A DNA stretch of 64,000 nt from Parvibaculaceae bacterium Mf 1.05b.01 (GTDB lineage Bacteria > Pseudomonadota > Alphaproteobacteria > Parvibaculales > Parvibaculaceae), in NCBI GenBank assembly GCA_000509225.1, contig BAOK01000001.1, positions 2,588,914 to 2,652,913 of the forward strand, written 5' to 3'. Position 1 is the stretch's first letter; each line of letters begins with the position of its first letter. A program made the position numbers and the translations under genes. Below are positions 1 to 8,253 of this stretch, in pieces. The notes under the pieces were generated by a model. The model was not told the DNA's origin, did no database searches, and saw only the letters and a program-made list of their open reading frames with translations.

Positions 1-82
1 GCCCTGGCGTACGACGGACCTGCATTGGTGGAAATCATCTCAGACTCGGATTTGCTCTGATCCCAGAGCATGCAAAAACAGC

Positions 83-195
83 GAATTCAGGGGAATATTC
101 GAGATTGTCTCAGTTTCGGGACGATTTGACAGGCCCAATGGAAACCGGATTTTACCTTTTTTAACCTTGTACTGACTAAATACACCCCTGAATTC
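83..195 (+). repeat. Widely spaced inverted repeat in the leader of the hybrid kinase gene
   Basis: An 11-base arm GAATTCAGGGG at 83-93 is exactly complementary to CCCCTGAATTC at 185-195, with 91 bases between. The second arm ends 3 bases before the GGGGGAG ribosome-binding sequence (about 198-204) of the histidine kinase gene that starts at 209. If both arms are on the transcript, pairing would put a long stem-loop next to the start site. I cannot place the transcription start, so the repeat might instead be a pair of protein-binding sites. The rest of bases 1-208 shows no gene I can support. Confidence 0.45.
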
Positions 196-208
196 TCGGG
201 GGAGTGAG

Positions 209-2245
209 ATGGTCGAGGCTGTTGCAAAACATAGCGCCAGCAATGCGAGCGCCAGTGACATTGAGGCGCTGTTTTCGGAAGCCATCGAGGCTCTCGATGA
301 CGGCTTTGCCATCTATGACAGCGAATTCCGTGTGCTCTACGCCAATGCACAAGCGCGAACAGATTTTAAAGACTGGTACGACGTTATTGAAGCAGGTGGC
401 ACATTTAAGGACGCAATGCTTGCGTCCCTGGTGAGCCTCACAAAATATTCCGAAGATGACGGTCTGGATGAGCTTGCAGAAGCTGCGGTAAAAATGCTGT
501 TGGACGGCGAGCCCCTAAAGACAGCCATGCCTGACGGCCGCACACTCCTGATCACGCACAGACCTATGACGGGCGATCGCTGGGTGGGCACATCTATCGA
601 CATGACCGACGAGCTGGTGCGACAGCAAGAGCTTAAAGACATGAAGAAAGAGGCGGAGGCCGCGTCGAGGGCCAAGTCGCAGTTTCTTGCAAATATGAGC
701 CATGAGATCCGCACACCGCTTAATGCTGTGTTGGGATTTGCGAGCCTCATTAAAGATACGGAGCTTGATGAGCGGCAGGCAGACTATGTTGAGACCATTG
801 CCGAGAGCGGTGAATCTCTTCTTTCGATCCTGAACGATGTCCTGGACGTCTCAAAGATTGAAGCCGGTGCGCTCGATCTGGACGAAACCGAAGTTAATAT
901 TGAACGGCTCATTCGTAGTGTCATGGCTTTGATGTCCGTGCGCGCTCAGTCGAAAGACCTTGAAATTGCGTCCTATGTGGACCCGAACATTCCCGTCTCT
1001 CTGATCGGAGACCAGGGGCGCATCCGCCAGATCCTCGTCAACCTTATTGGCAATGCGATCAAATTTACAGAAGAAGGTGGCATCTCCCTTGAGGTGCGCC
1101 TGGAAGACCGCCTTCCAGGTGACAAGGTCGCTGTTCTTTTCAGTGTCAGCGACACGGGCATGGGAATCTCCCCTGAACAACAGGCCCAACTTTTTGAGCG
1201 CTTCACGCAAGCCGATGTTTCCACCACGCGCGAGTTTGGCGGCACCGGTCTTGGCCTTTCCATCTGCCACGACCTTGTGGAGCTCATGGAAGGGACACTT
1301 GAGGTTCAGAGCGAGGTTGGCGAAGGCAGTACGTTTAGGGCGCGTATCGTCCTGGAAGCAGATGATGGTGATGAGCGCTATCTCGACTCCGACGATGCCC
1401 AGACGTTGCGCGGACGTCGCCTCCTTGTTGTCGATGACAACCAAGTCAATCTGCGTGTTATCGGTCTTATGCTGGCAGCCTATGGGTGCCGCGTGGAAAC
1501 GATCGACGATCCCCTCGGTGCTCGCGATCTTATTCTTGCAGCCCAGGAAAAGGGCAAACCCTTTGAGACGGTCATTATCGATCATATGATGCCCGGCATG
1601 GACGGCGTTCAGCTCGCCGCTCAGCTTCAGGATGATGCCGAGGTTAAGCCTGTGAAACTCATCCTCTCGTCTTCCGGCATTGCCACGGCAAGCCAGGCAG
1701 AGGACTGGGGCTTTGATGCAATTGCGCCCAAGCCCATAAGTCAGCGACGCCTGATTAACACACTCAACCGGTTCTTCGAAAACCTGCCGACAAAAGCAAA
1801 GGCCTCCAAGAAGGTCCAGAAAACGGCGCCCGCGCCCAAGAGACCATCCGGTGACGGCGCAGGCTGTCGCATTCTCCTTGCAGATGACAATCCCACCAAC
1901 CTGAAATTCATCCAGAGCGCCCTGGAGAAACACCCGGTGACTGTGGATACGGTGGGCGATGGCCGCGAGGCTGTAAGCGCCGCGCGTTCGCTTCCTTATG
2001 ATTTGGTACTCATGGACGTGCAGATGATTCATATGGATGGCATCGAAGCCACAAAACGCATTCGCAAGCTCGGTGGCGAGATTGCCAGCGTGCCCATTAT
2101 CGCCATCACCGCGAGTGCCATGGCGGGTGACCGCGAACGCTGTATTGATGCCGGCATGAACGACTATCTCGCAAAACCGGTCGCCATTGATCAGTTGCTC
2201 GACAAGATCCGCTACTGGACCGAAGAAGCTGTTCGCGAGGCCTAG
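209..2245 (+). CDS. Hybrid sensor histidine kinase with two receiver domains
   Basis: Cytoplasmic-looking hybrid sensor kinase of 678 aa that should autophosphorylate on His and pass phosphate to its own receivers. A PAS-like sensor covers roughly residues 25-140. It is followed by a HisKA domain with the H-box NMSHEIRTPLN (His165), then an HATPase domain with N-box LIGNAIKFTE, G1 DTGMGIS and G2 GGTGLGLS. Receiver 1 has the acidic pair VVDDN, phospho-acceptor Asp458 and a KP motif. Receiver 2 has LADDN, Asp603 (LMDVQM) and AKP, so both look competent. No transmembrane helix is evident and no separate Hpt domain is seen, so the phosphorelay partner must be encoded elsewhere. GGGGGAG lies just ahead of the ATG. 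No response regulator gene is adjacent. The sensed signal cannot be read from the sequence. Confidence 0.93.
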   Translation: MVEAVAKHSASNASASDIEALFSEAIEALDDGFAIYDSEFRVLYANAQARTDFKDWYDVIEAGGTFKDAMLASLVSLTKYSEDDGLDELAEAAVKMLLDGEPLKTAMPDGRTLLITHRPMTGDRWVGTSIDMTDELVRQQELKDMKKEAEAASRAKSQFLANMSHEIRTPLNAVLGFASLIKDTELDERQADYVETIAESGESLLSILNDVLDVSKIEAGALDLDETEVNIERLIRSVMALMSVRAQSKDLEIASYVDPNIPVSLIGDQGRIRQILVNLIGNAIKFTEEGGISLEVRLEDRLPGDKVAVLFSVSDTGMGISPEQQAQLFERFTQADVSTTREFGGTGLGLSICHDLVELMEGTLEVQSEVGEGSTFRARIVLEADDGDERYLDSDDAQTLRGRRLLVVDDNQVNLRVIGLMLAAYGCRVETIDDPLGARDLILAAQEKGKPFETVIIDHMMPGMDGVQLAAQLQDDAEVKPVKLILSSSGIATASQAEDWGFDAIAPKPISQRRLINTLNRFFENLPTKAKASKKVQKTAPAPKRPSGDGAGCRILLADDNPTNLKFIQSALEKHPVTVDTVGDGREAVSAARSLPYDLVLMDVQMIHMDGIEATKRIRKLGGEIASVPIIAITASAMAGDRERCIDAGMNDYLAKPVAIDQLLDKIRYWTEEAVREA

Positions 2246-2313
2246 ATTTGCCATCTTTCCCAATAGAGAGGCTGTGATATAGTCATACCTTCTCTTGGGA
2301 GTGCTCTGACAGT

Positions 2314-2388
2314 GATCAAGTAACCACCAGAAAATTCGCAAAAACGGGCGCCGCATCCGGGCCGCCCGCACTTTCTGGCTACTTGATC
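2314..2388 (+). other. Structured intergenic element ahead of the RibD-C/DHFR-like gene
   Basis: GATCAAGTA at 2314-2322 pairs with TACTTGATC at 2380-2388. The stem continues with CAGAAA against TTTCTG after a small bulge (CCA). A GC-rich inner segment, GGGCG against CGCCC near 2346-2367, could add a second stem. The element ends 2 bases before the TGGAG ribosome-binding site of the next gene. There is no T-run after the stem, so it does not look like an intrinsic terminator. It may be a structured leader or a remnant of a palindromic repeat. Confidence 0.4.
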
Positions 2389-2400
2389 TTTGGAGCTTTC

Positions 2401-2934
2401 ATGCAACCGATTGTTTATGACGTCGCCGTTTCGGCGGACGGTTTCATCTGTGGTGCGTCCGACGACGTATCTCTTTTTCCCCATTCCGGCCCAGTGGTTG
2501 ACGACTATCTTGAGCGGATGGCGACCTATTCATGTGCCTTGATGGGTCGGCGAACCTATGAGTTCGGCTACGGCCATGGGCTGCCGCCTGGCGCTAACCC
2601 CTATCCGGCCATGCAATCCCTGGTTTTTTCCGAGACCATCGTTCTTCCGGAGAACTCGGAGGTTGAGACTGTTGAGCGTGCTCCGCTCGATCGGATTGAT
2701 GCGCTGAAGCGAACCTGCCCCGGTCCCATCTATCTGTGCGGTGGGGGCGGTTTTGCCGGTTGGCTCTTATCGCACAACCGCATTGATCTGCTGCGATTGA
2801 AGCGGGCACCGATATTCTATGGTTCCGGGGTCAGGCTGTTTGGGCCCCACGACCGGCCAATCTCCGCCCGGTTAACCTTGTCCAAGCCCTATGAATGCGG
2901 GGTGCTTTTCCAGGAGTTCGTCCTGACTTCTTAA
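2401..2934 (+). CDS. Dihydrofolate reductase family protein (RibD C-terminal domain)
   Basis: A single-domain protein of 177 aa resembling the reductase half of RibD and bacterial DHFR-like proteins, which bind NADPH. The start is typical of the family (VAVSADGFICG, residues 8-18). ALMGRRTYE follows in the middle, and the C-terminal half has the Gly-rich CGGGGFAGWLL and FYGSGVRLFG segments expected for cofactor binding. The ATG at 2401 is chosen over an in-frame upstream start at 2383 because TGGAGC lies just ahead of it and the family fold begins here. It stands alone, with the hybrid kinase upstream and an acyl-CoA synthetase downstream. These proteins are usually of unknown substrate, and true folate reductase activity is not implied. 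Confidence 0.8.
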   Translation: MQPIVYDVAVSADGFICGASDDVSLFPHSGPVVDDYLERMATYSCALMGRRTYEFGYGHGLPPGANPYPAMQSLVFSETIVLPENSEVETVERAPLDRIDALKRTCPGPIYLCGGGGFAGWLLSHNRIDLLRLKRAPIFYGSGVRLFGPHDRPISARLTLSKPYECGVLFQEFVLTS

Positions 2935-3078
2935 GATCTAGCTTGTGACAATCCAAGAGACGGGGCACTGAGTGGAAAAAATCCACATTGTGTCCTGCTC
3001 TTTTGCTCGATCTCGTTGTTTTTGCTCGCAATTCCGGGTATCGATGTGAAAACGAAAACCTGGGGAGGTTTCCAGCCT

Positions 3079-4794
3079 ATGTATAAAGAATTGGATGCTG
3101 CGTGGACTGAATTGACGCAGCCAGGACAAATGTTCGAAGTCGATACCGTTGACGCGCTCGGCCGGACGATCAAAACGTTCAAACATGCGCCCGCAAGCCT
3201 GCGGGATATCTGGTTGCTCACCGCAGCCCATGGCGACAAGGACCATCTTGTTTATCAGGACGAGCGGTGGACATATACCGAAGCCCACAATGAAGTGGCT
3301 GCGATTGCTGCATGGCTGACTGCCCAGGGCATTGGACAACATGACCGCGTCGCCATTGCCATGCGCAACTATCCAGAGTGGATGCTTGCCTATTGGGCGA
3401 TCATTTCAATCGGCGCCGTAGCTGTCGGCATGAATGCCTGGTGGGTGCCGGATGAAATGAAATACGGCCTTGAAGATTCAGACGTCAAGGTCTTGATCGC
3501 AGATGGCGAACGCCTTGAGCGCTTTCTGCAGGTCCGCGACGCCTTCCCAGATATGAAGGTCGCTGGTGTTCGCTTACCAGAAGCTCTTCAAGGAACTGTA
3601 GGCGTGACGCCATGGTCGGACGTGAAAGCAACCACGCCGAACATGCCCGATGTCACCATCGCGCCAGATGATGATGCCTGCATCTTCTATACATCCGGCA
3701 CGACGGGTCGCCCAAAGGGTGCCCAGCTTACCCATCGTGGGTGCGTGAATAATATCATGAACATCGCCTTCTCTGCCCAGTGTCAGGGGCTTGCCCTTGC
3801 TATGGTCGAAGGTGAGGCTGCGGTCACAGAACTCCAGGCTACTGAGCCTGCAGCCATGACTGCGCTTGTGGCGACACCACTCTTCCACGTCACAGCCAAT
3901 AACTGCGTGGCCCATGCGGCCACGGTCAGCGGCGGGAAGCTTGTGCATATGTATCGCTGGGACGCGGGCGAAGCGCTTCGTCTCATCGAAGCAGAAAAGA
4001 TCACCCATTTGAGTGGTGTGCCGGTTATGTCTCGAGAGATCATCGCACATCCCGACTTTGCAACGACAGATACCTCAACCATGGTCTCCATCGGCGGCGG
4101 CGGTGCTCAGTTGCAACCTGACCTGGTCGGCAAGCTCGACACCACAATGGAAAATGCGCGGCCCTCAACCGGCTATGGCATGACTGAAACATGTGGCATC
4201 ATCACCTCTGTTGGCGCTGACTATTTCGTCGACAAGCCTGCAAGTGCGGGACGGGCCATGCCTGTTTTTGAAACCAAATGCATTGATGCCAATGGGGATG
4301 AAGTGAAGCCTGGGGAAGCTGGCGAGCTTTGCGTTCGCGGTGCTCCGGTCATTAAAGGCTATCTCAACCGTGAAGAAGCTACAGCTGAAGCCATTCAGGA
4401 TGGGTGGCTGCGGACCGGCGACATTGTGAAGATCGACGAAGACGGCTTCATCTTCATCGTCGACCGCGCCAAAGACATGGTGCTGCGAGGCGGTGAAAAC
4501 GTGTTCTGTTCTGAAGTCGAGAGCGCGATTTTCGAGCATGACGCGGTGGCCGAATGTGTCGTCTTTGGGGTGCCTGATGACCGACTGGGCGAAGAAGTCG
4601 GTGCCGTGATCGTTCCTGCTACAGGCAAGACTGTTTCGGCAGAAGAACTCCGGGCGTTCTGCAAAGAGAAGCTCGCAGCCTACAAGATCCCGCGCTACAT
4701 CTGGACACAGGCTGAAAACCTGCCACGCAATGCGAGCGGCAAATTCCTCAAGAAGGAATTGCGCACCACGATGGACGTGAAGCTCGCAAGCTAG
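3079..4794 (+). CDS. Acyl-CoA synthetase (AMP-forming, class I adenylating enzyme)
   Basis: Activates a carboxylic acid to its CoA thioester via an acyl-adenylate. 571 aa, normal for the ANL superfamily. The P-loop-like motif YTSGTTGRPKG begins at about residue 204. The adenine-binding stretch STGYGMTE, the WLRTGD hinge region, DMVLRGGENV and the catalytic lysine in NASGK near the C terminus are all present. The ATG at 3079 follows GGGGAGG with good spacing. An upstream in-frame TTG at 3016 is less likely. The stop shares CTAG with the stop of the convergent hydrolase at 4791. No signal peptide is seen. The substrate may be a long-chain or cyclic fatty acid given the lipid-degrading surroundings, but that is inference. 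Confidence 0.92.
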   Translation: MYKELDAAWTELTQPGQMFEVDTVDALGRTIKTFKHAPASLRDIWLLTAAHGDKDHLVYQDERWTYTEAHNEVAAIAAWLTAQGIGQHDRVAIAMRNYPEWMLAYWAIISIGAVAVGMNAWWVPDEMKYGLEDSDVKVLIADGERLERFLQVRDAFPDMKVAGVRLPEALQGTVGVTPWSDVKATTPNMPDVTIAPDDDACIFYTSGTTGRPKGAQLTHRGCVNNIMNIAFSAQCQGLALAMVEGEAAVTELQATEPAAMTALVATPLFHVTANNCVAHAATVSGGKLVHMYRWDAGEALRLIEAEKITHLSGVPVMSREIIAHPDFATTDTSTMVSIGGGGAQLQPDLVGKLDTTMENARPSTGYGMTETCGIITSVGADYFVDKPASAGRAMPVFETKCIDANGDEVKPGEAGELCVRGAPVIKGYLNREEATAEAIQDGWLRTGDIVKIDEDGFIFIVDRAKDMVLRGGENVFCSEVESAIFEHDAVAECVVFGVPDDRLGEEVGAVIVPATGKTVSAEELRAFCKEKLAAYKIPRYIWTQAENLPRNASGKFLKKELRTTMDVKLAS

Positions 4795-5732
4795 TCTTTG
4801 AGAAAATCGACAATGAGGTCGGCCACTTTTTCCGGTGCTTCCAGCTGGGGAAAGTGGCCGATGTCGTTTAGGGCTTCGAATTGATAGCCGCCGGTGAAAG
4901 CTGGTTCTGCAAGAGCGTAGCGCTCAATTGACACGGCGCCATCCGCATCTCCCGCAATCACCAGAGTCGGAACACTGATTTCTGACTCCGCTGATGACAC
5001 GCGGCCTTCATTCAGATCGCTGTCGAAAAGTGCCCAGTAATACCCGAGGATCCCATCCAGGGCATCAGGCTCCCCCATGGTCGCTTTGATGTCGGCAAGT
5101 TCCGTCTCTGGAACGTCGAAGGTGGGTGCCCAGGCCTGATAGATCCCATCAATATGAGAAAAATCATTCATGGCCACCCATTCGCGAATGAAGGGCAGTT
5201 GGTAGTAGAGAAAGTGCGGAGCCTCGAGAAAGATCGACGGATCGTCCGCAACTGCCCGAGCATGGGGAACAGAGAGGGCAACCAGTTTCGTAACCTTCGA
5301 AGGATTCGCTGTGGCCGCCTCGTAAACCGTCGATGCCCCCCAATCATGACCAATCAGAATAGCGCTATCTTCTCCCAGGGCATCAATCAGCGCCAGCGCA
5401 TCCTGCCCCAAGACACGAACACTATAGTCGCCCGTTTCGCTCGCGGTTGTGGGCGGATAACCCCGTGTGAACGGCGCTACGGCGCGGTAGCCCTCCCCAG
5501 CAATGCGAGATTGTACCGACGCCCAGCTGCGGGCGGTTTCCGGATACCCATGAAACAGGAGCACGAGCGGCCCTTCGCCTTCTTCCAGGTAGGCAAAGAT
5601 GATGCCATTGGCCTCAACATGTTTCAGCTCTTCTGCAGTGACAGGCGTGGTGCCAAGCACCGCTCCTGTTAGGAACATCAAAGTCAGACAGGCCGGTAAA
5701 CGGACAAATATCGCTTTGAGTTGCTGAATCAT
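4791..5732 (-). CDS. Secreted alpha/beta hydrolase, epoxide-hydrolase-like
   Basis: About 313 aa. An N-terminal signal peptide (hydrophobic core LTLMFLTGAVLG, likely cleavage after PVTA) predicts export. The body is an alpha/beta hydrolase with the oxyanion HGYPETARSW motif at about residues 61-70. Its nucleophile elbow is GHDWGAS with Asp130, the aspartate arrangement of epoxide hydrolases and haloalkane dehalogenases rather than a serine esterase. The acid is probably in AGDADG and the catalytic His in DIGHFPQ. The start at 5732 has CGGGAG upstream. A start at 5762 (MSESQ) is possible but lacks a good ribosome-binding site. It lies behind the TetR gene on the same strand and beside an oxidative operon, suggesting it opens epoxides made during catabolism. 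Confidence 0.82.
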   Translation of the reverse strand: MIQQLKAIFVRLPACLTLMFLTGAVLGTTPVTAEELKHVEANGIIFAYLEEGEGPLVLLFHGYPETARSWASVQSRIAGEGYRAVAPFTRGYPPTTASETGDYSVRVLGQDALALIDALGEDSAILIGHDWGASTVYEAATANPSKVTKLVALSVPHARAVADDPSIFLEAPHFLYYQLPFIREWVAMNDFSHIDGIYQAWAPTFDVPETELADIKATMGEPDALDGILGYYWALFDSDLNEGRVSSAESEISVPTLVIAGDADGAVSIERYALAEPAFTGGYQFEALNDIGHFPQLEAPEKVADLIVDFLKD

Positions 5733-5805
5733 TTTGCGCACTCCCGGCTGGCTTTCGCTCATGGTAGGCAGTGTGCGCCCGAGAAACAAATTGTCCCGGC
5801 AGCCG

Positions 5806-6435
5806 TCATTCTGGCGTGTGTGCAGCGACGGCCTTCTGCGCTTTGGCCCGTGTAAACCCGCAAAGTCGCAATATGTTCTCACAGGTCCTGGCCGTTTTGA
5901 CGGGATCGGGTCCAGTGTCAATTTGTGTGCGGATGCTCGCCGCAAGCAGGCTTGCGATCTGGTCCAGGAAGAATTCATCCAATTCAATGTCGAAGAGATC
6001 TTGGTCAATACCACGCTGAAGATCCGCTTTCAGAAACTGCAAGATGTCTCCGCGCACTGACGGTAAGTGCTGAAGCGCACCAATGATCACGGCACCCCAA
6101 GCAGATTCACTGACCGCCATGCGGATAGCGCGGGTTGTTGCGGTAACCATCCGAGCAACCGCACTGTCTACGGTCCTCATCTCATTGTCGATCTCGCGCG
6201 CCATCTCGACGGCGATACGCTGAGCTGCTTCGGTCAGGATCTCATCTTTGTCCGCAAAGTGGTTGTAGAAGGTGCCATTGGCGAGCCCCGCATGCTCGGT
6301 AATGTCGCTGATCTTTGCGAGGTCCATGCCCTTCTGCGCGATCACCTCCACCGTGCTGTCGATAAGCGCCAACCGCGTGCGGTCCCGCTTGGGCAAGCCC
6401 TTGCTCCGATCTCGAAATAGCGCCTGTGAGGACAC
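5806..6435 (-). CDS. TetR/AcrR family transcriptional regulator
   Basis: 209 aa with the standard TetR N-terminal helix-turn-helix at about residues 20-66 (AKISDITEHAGLANGTFYNHFADKDEIL) and a divergent all-helical C-terminal ligand domain. The gene is divergent from the FAD monooxygenase at 6559, and interlocked palindromes lie between them at 6518-6541. By analogy with other TetR genes it probably represses that operon and itself, released by a small hydrophobic ligand. The hydrolase follows 73 bases downstream on the same strand and could be cotranscribed. Confidence 0.92.
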   Translation of the reverse strand: MSSQALFRDRSKGLPKRDRTRLALIDSTVEVIAQKGMDLAKISDITEHAGLANGTFYNHFADKDEILTEAAQRIAVEMAREIDNEMRTVDSAVARMVTATTRAIRMAVSESAWGAVIIGALQHLPSVRGDILQFLKADLQRGIDQDLFDIELDEFFLDQIASLLAASIRTQIDTGPDPVKTARTCENILRLCGFTRAKAQKAVAAHTPE

Positions 6436-6491
6436 GTGGACTCTCCTTTCCAGTCAATTGAGCCTTATTAGACCCCAGAAACGCTCACGAT

Positions 6492-6541
6492 TTGACACAT
6501 TTCCATTTTTGACATATCTCTCATTTTTGAGAGTTCTCTCA
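6492..6541 (+). promoter_or_regulatory. Candidate promoter and TetR operator with interlocked palindromes
   Basis: TTGACA at 6492-6497 is followed after 17 bases by TATCTC at 6515-6520, a plausible sigma-70 promoter for the monooxygenase operon. Overlapping and following the -10 are three hexamers in alternating orientation: CTCTCA (6518-6523), TGAGAG (6528-6533) and CTCTCA (6536-6541). Each neighbouring pair forms a perfect inverted repeat, with 4- and 2-base centres. The site sits between a TetR gene and its divergent target, so it is the best candidate operator. This is inferred from position and symmetry only. Confidence 0.55.
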
Positions 6542-6558
6542 TTTATGGAGACGTTAAG

Positions 6559-8253
6559 TTGGAAACGCAAGTTCTTATTGTTGGCGCTGGGCCTGTTGGA
6601 CAAATGGCCGCGCTTCTACTGGCGCGCCAGGGCGTTCAGTCAATCATTGTTGATCGTCGCGAAACACGCCTGACGGCTCCCAAAGCACATGCGGTAAATT
6701 CCCGAACACTCGAGATCTGTGAGGCTGTTGGGGTATCTGCGGAAAAGATACGCAGTACCGGCGCCCCTGCAGATGAAGCCGGATGGGTTCGGTTCGCCTC
6801 GACACTCACCGGGACGCATTTCGGGCACCTGCCCTATGAACGGCAGCAGGATGACGTAAAGGATCTCACCCCCTTCCCGCTCTCCAACATCGCGCAGCCT
6901 GATTTTGAGGAATTGCTGGAGGCTGAATTGCGCCGCTGCTCGCAGGTGACGCTTCTTCGGGGAACTGAATGTTTGAGTGTGACGGAAACCGGTGATGGCG
7001 TGACCGCCTCCGTAACGTCCACCGAAACGGAGGCGGAGAAAATTTCCTGCCGCTATGTGATTGCCGCCGATGGTGCAAATTCACCCATCCGCTCGGCTCT
7101 CGGGATCAACCTGGATGGCCCCGAAGGCCTACAGCACAATATGATGATCCACTTTGAGGCGGACCTGCGTCCTCTTGTGGCTGACAGACCGGGTATTCTC
7201 TATTTTCTCTTTGAGCCAGAGGCTCAGGGCGCCTTGATCGCCTATGACCACGGCAAGACCTGGGTATTGATGCACGGGTTTGATCCATCAACCGCATCAC
7301 CAGACTCATTTGATGATGCGACATGCAGAGGTCTGGTCGAGAAAGCCGTCGGTGCCTCCCTCCCCGACCTTAAGATCAAGAATGTTGGCCCCTGGACGAT
7401 GTGCGCCCAAGTCGCGGAACGTTATCGCGCCGGGCGAATCTTCTTGGCGGGTGATGCAGCCCATCGCTTTCCACCAACCGGCGGACTTGGCCTCAACACC
7501 GGTATTGGTGATGCGCAGAACATCGCCTGGAAAATCGCCGCCGTTGAAAACGGGTGGGCCGGTGACGCGCTGTTGGACAGTTATGAAACCGAACGCCGTC
7601 CGGTCGCGCAAATCAATACAGAACAAAGCCTCGAAAATGCAGGCAAAATATTTGAACTCTTTGGTGCTCTCTACGGTCCCGATCCGGAGAAAACGCGAGA
7701 ACGGTTTGACGCTCTGTGCAAAGACCCAGCTACTTTCCCGGAGCTTGCGCCTGCCATCGAGGTGCAACGACCGCATTTTGACAGCCTCAATCTGCAGCTT
7801 GGATATCGATATGTATCCGAGGCGGTCCTCAACGCCCAACCTGTCGACAAGGCCGCACCAATTGATATCAGCCGATATGAGCCATCAACCCAGTCCGGCG
7901 CCATCCTTCCTCATCAATGGCTGAAACAGAGCGAGGAAGAAAAATCGCTTTTGTCTTTGATTCCTATGGACCGCTTCACGCTTCTTGCGGGACCGGATGG
8001 AGGCGCGTGGGCTGAGCTGATTTCTACTTTCCCTGCGCCGATAGCTTTGCTGGTAGACGGTCTCGATTATGAGGCAGGCACCGATTGGTCAGACTTCACT
8101 GGCTTGCCGGATCAAGGGGCCCTACTCATTCGCCCGGATCGACATATTGCACACCGATATAGCGCAACCTGTTCGGCTGAGCAGCTCTCACACGATCTGG
8201 CCTCGCTTCTTTCGCACACAGAAAAGGAACTCCTTCATGGATCTCGGGCTTAA
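6559..8253 (+). CDS. FAD-dependent aromatic-type monooxygenase (PheA/TfdB/MhpA class)
   Basis: A 564 aa class A flavoprotein hydroxylase that would use NAD(P)H and O2 to hydroxylate a phenolic or related ring. The N terminus has the Rossmann FAD site VGAGPVGQMAALLLARQG. The DG motif AADGANSPIRSALG follows near residues 170-185, then the FAD ribityl-binding GD motif LAGDAAHRFPPTGGLGLN near 297-315. A thioredoxin-like C-terminal region is present as in phenol hydroxylases. The start is a TTG at 6559 with GGAG 8 bases upstream. The only nearby ATG is out of frame. It overlaps the SDR gene by 17 bases and is the first gene of a four-gene operon under a divergent TetR. The substrate is unknown. 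Confidence 0.88.
   Translation: METQVLIVGAGPVGQMAALLLARQGVQSIIVDRRETRLTAPKAHAVNSRTLEICEAVGVSAEKIRSTGAPADEAGWVRFASTLTGTHFGHLPYERQQDDVKDLTPFPLSNIAQPDFEELLEAELRRCSQVTLLRGTECLSVTETGDGVTASVTSTETEAEKISCRYVIAADGANSPIRSALGINLDGPEGLQHNMMIHFEADLRPLVADRPGILYFLFEPEAQGALIAYDHGKTWVLMHGFDPSTASPDSFDDATCRGLVEKAVGASLPDLKIKNVGPWTMCAQVAERYRAGRIFLAGDAAHRFPPTGGLGLNTGIGDAQNIAWKIAAVENGWAGDALLDSYETERRPVAQINTEQSLENAGKIFELFGALYGPDPEKTRERFDALCKDPATFPELAPAIEVQRPHFDSLNLQLGYRYVSEAVLNAQPVDKAAPIDISRYEPSTQSGAILPHQWLKQSEEEKSLLSLIPMDRFTLLAGPDGGAWAELISTFPAPIALLVDGLDYEAGTDWSDFTGLPDQGALLIRPDRHIAHRYSATCSAEQLSHDLASLLSHTEKELLHGSRA

Noticed and set aside
851-2371. Long open reading frame (506 codons) antisense to the hybrid kinase
   Set aside because: It mirrors the kinase gene, has no recognisable domain and no ribosome-binding site. 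The forward frame has all kinase motifs.
5733-6014. Upstream extension of the secreted hydrolase into the TetR gene
   Set aside because: The signal peptide begins at 5732 with a ribosome-binding sequence. The extension overlaps a well-supported gene on the same strand in another frame.
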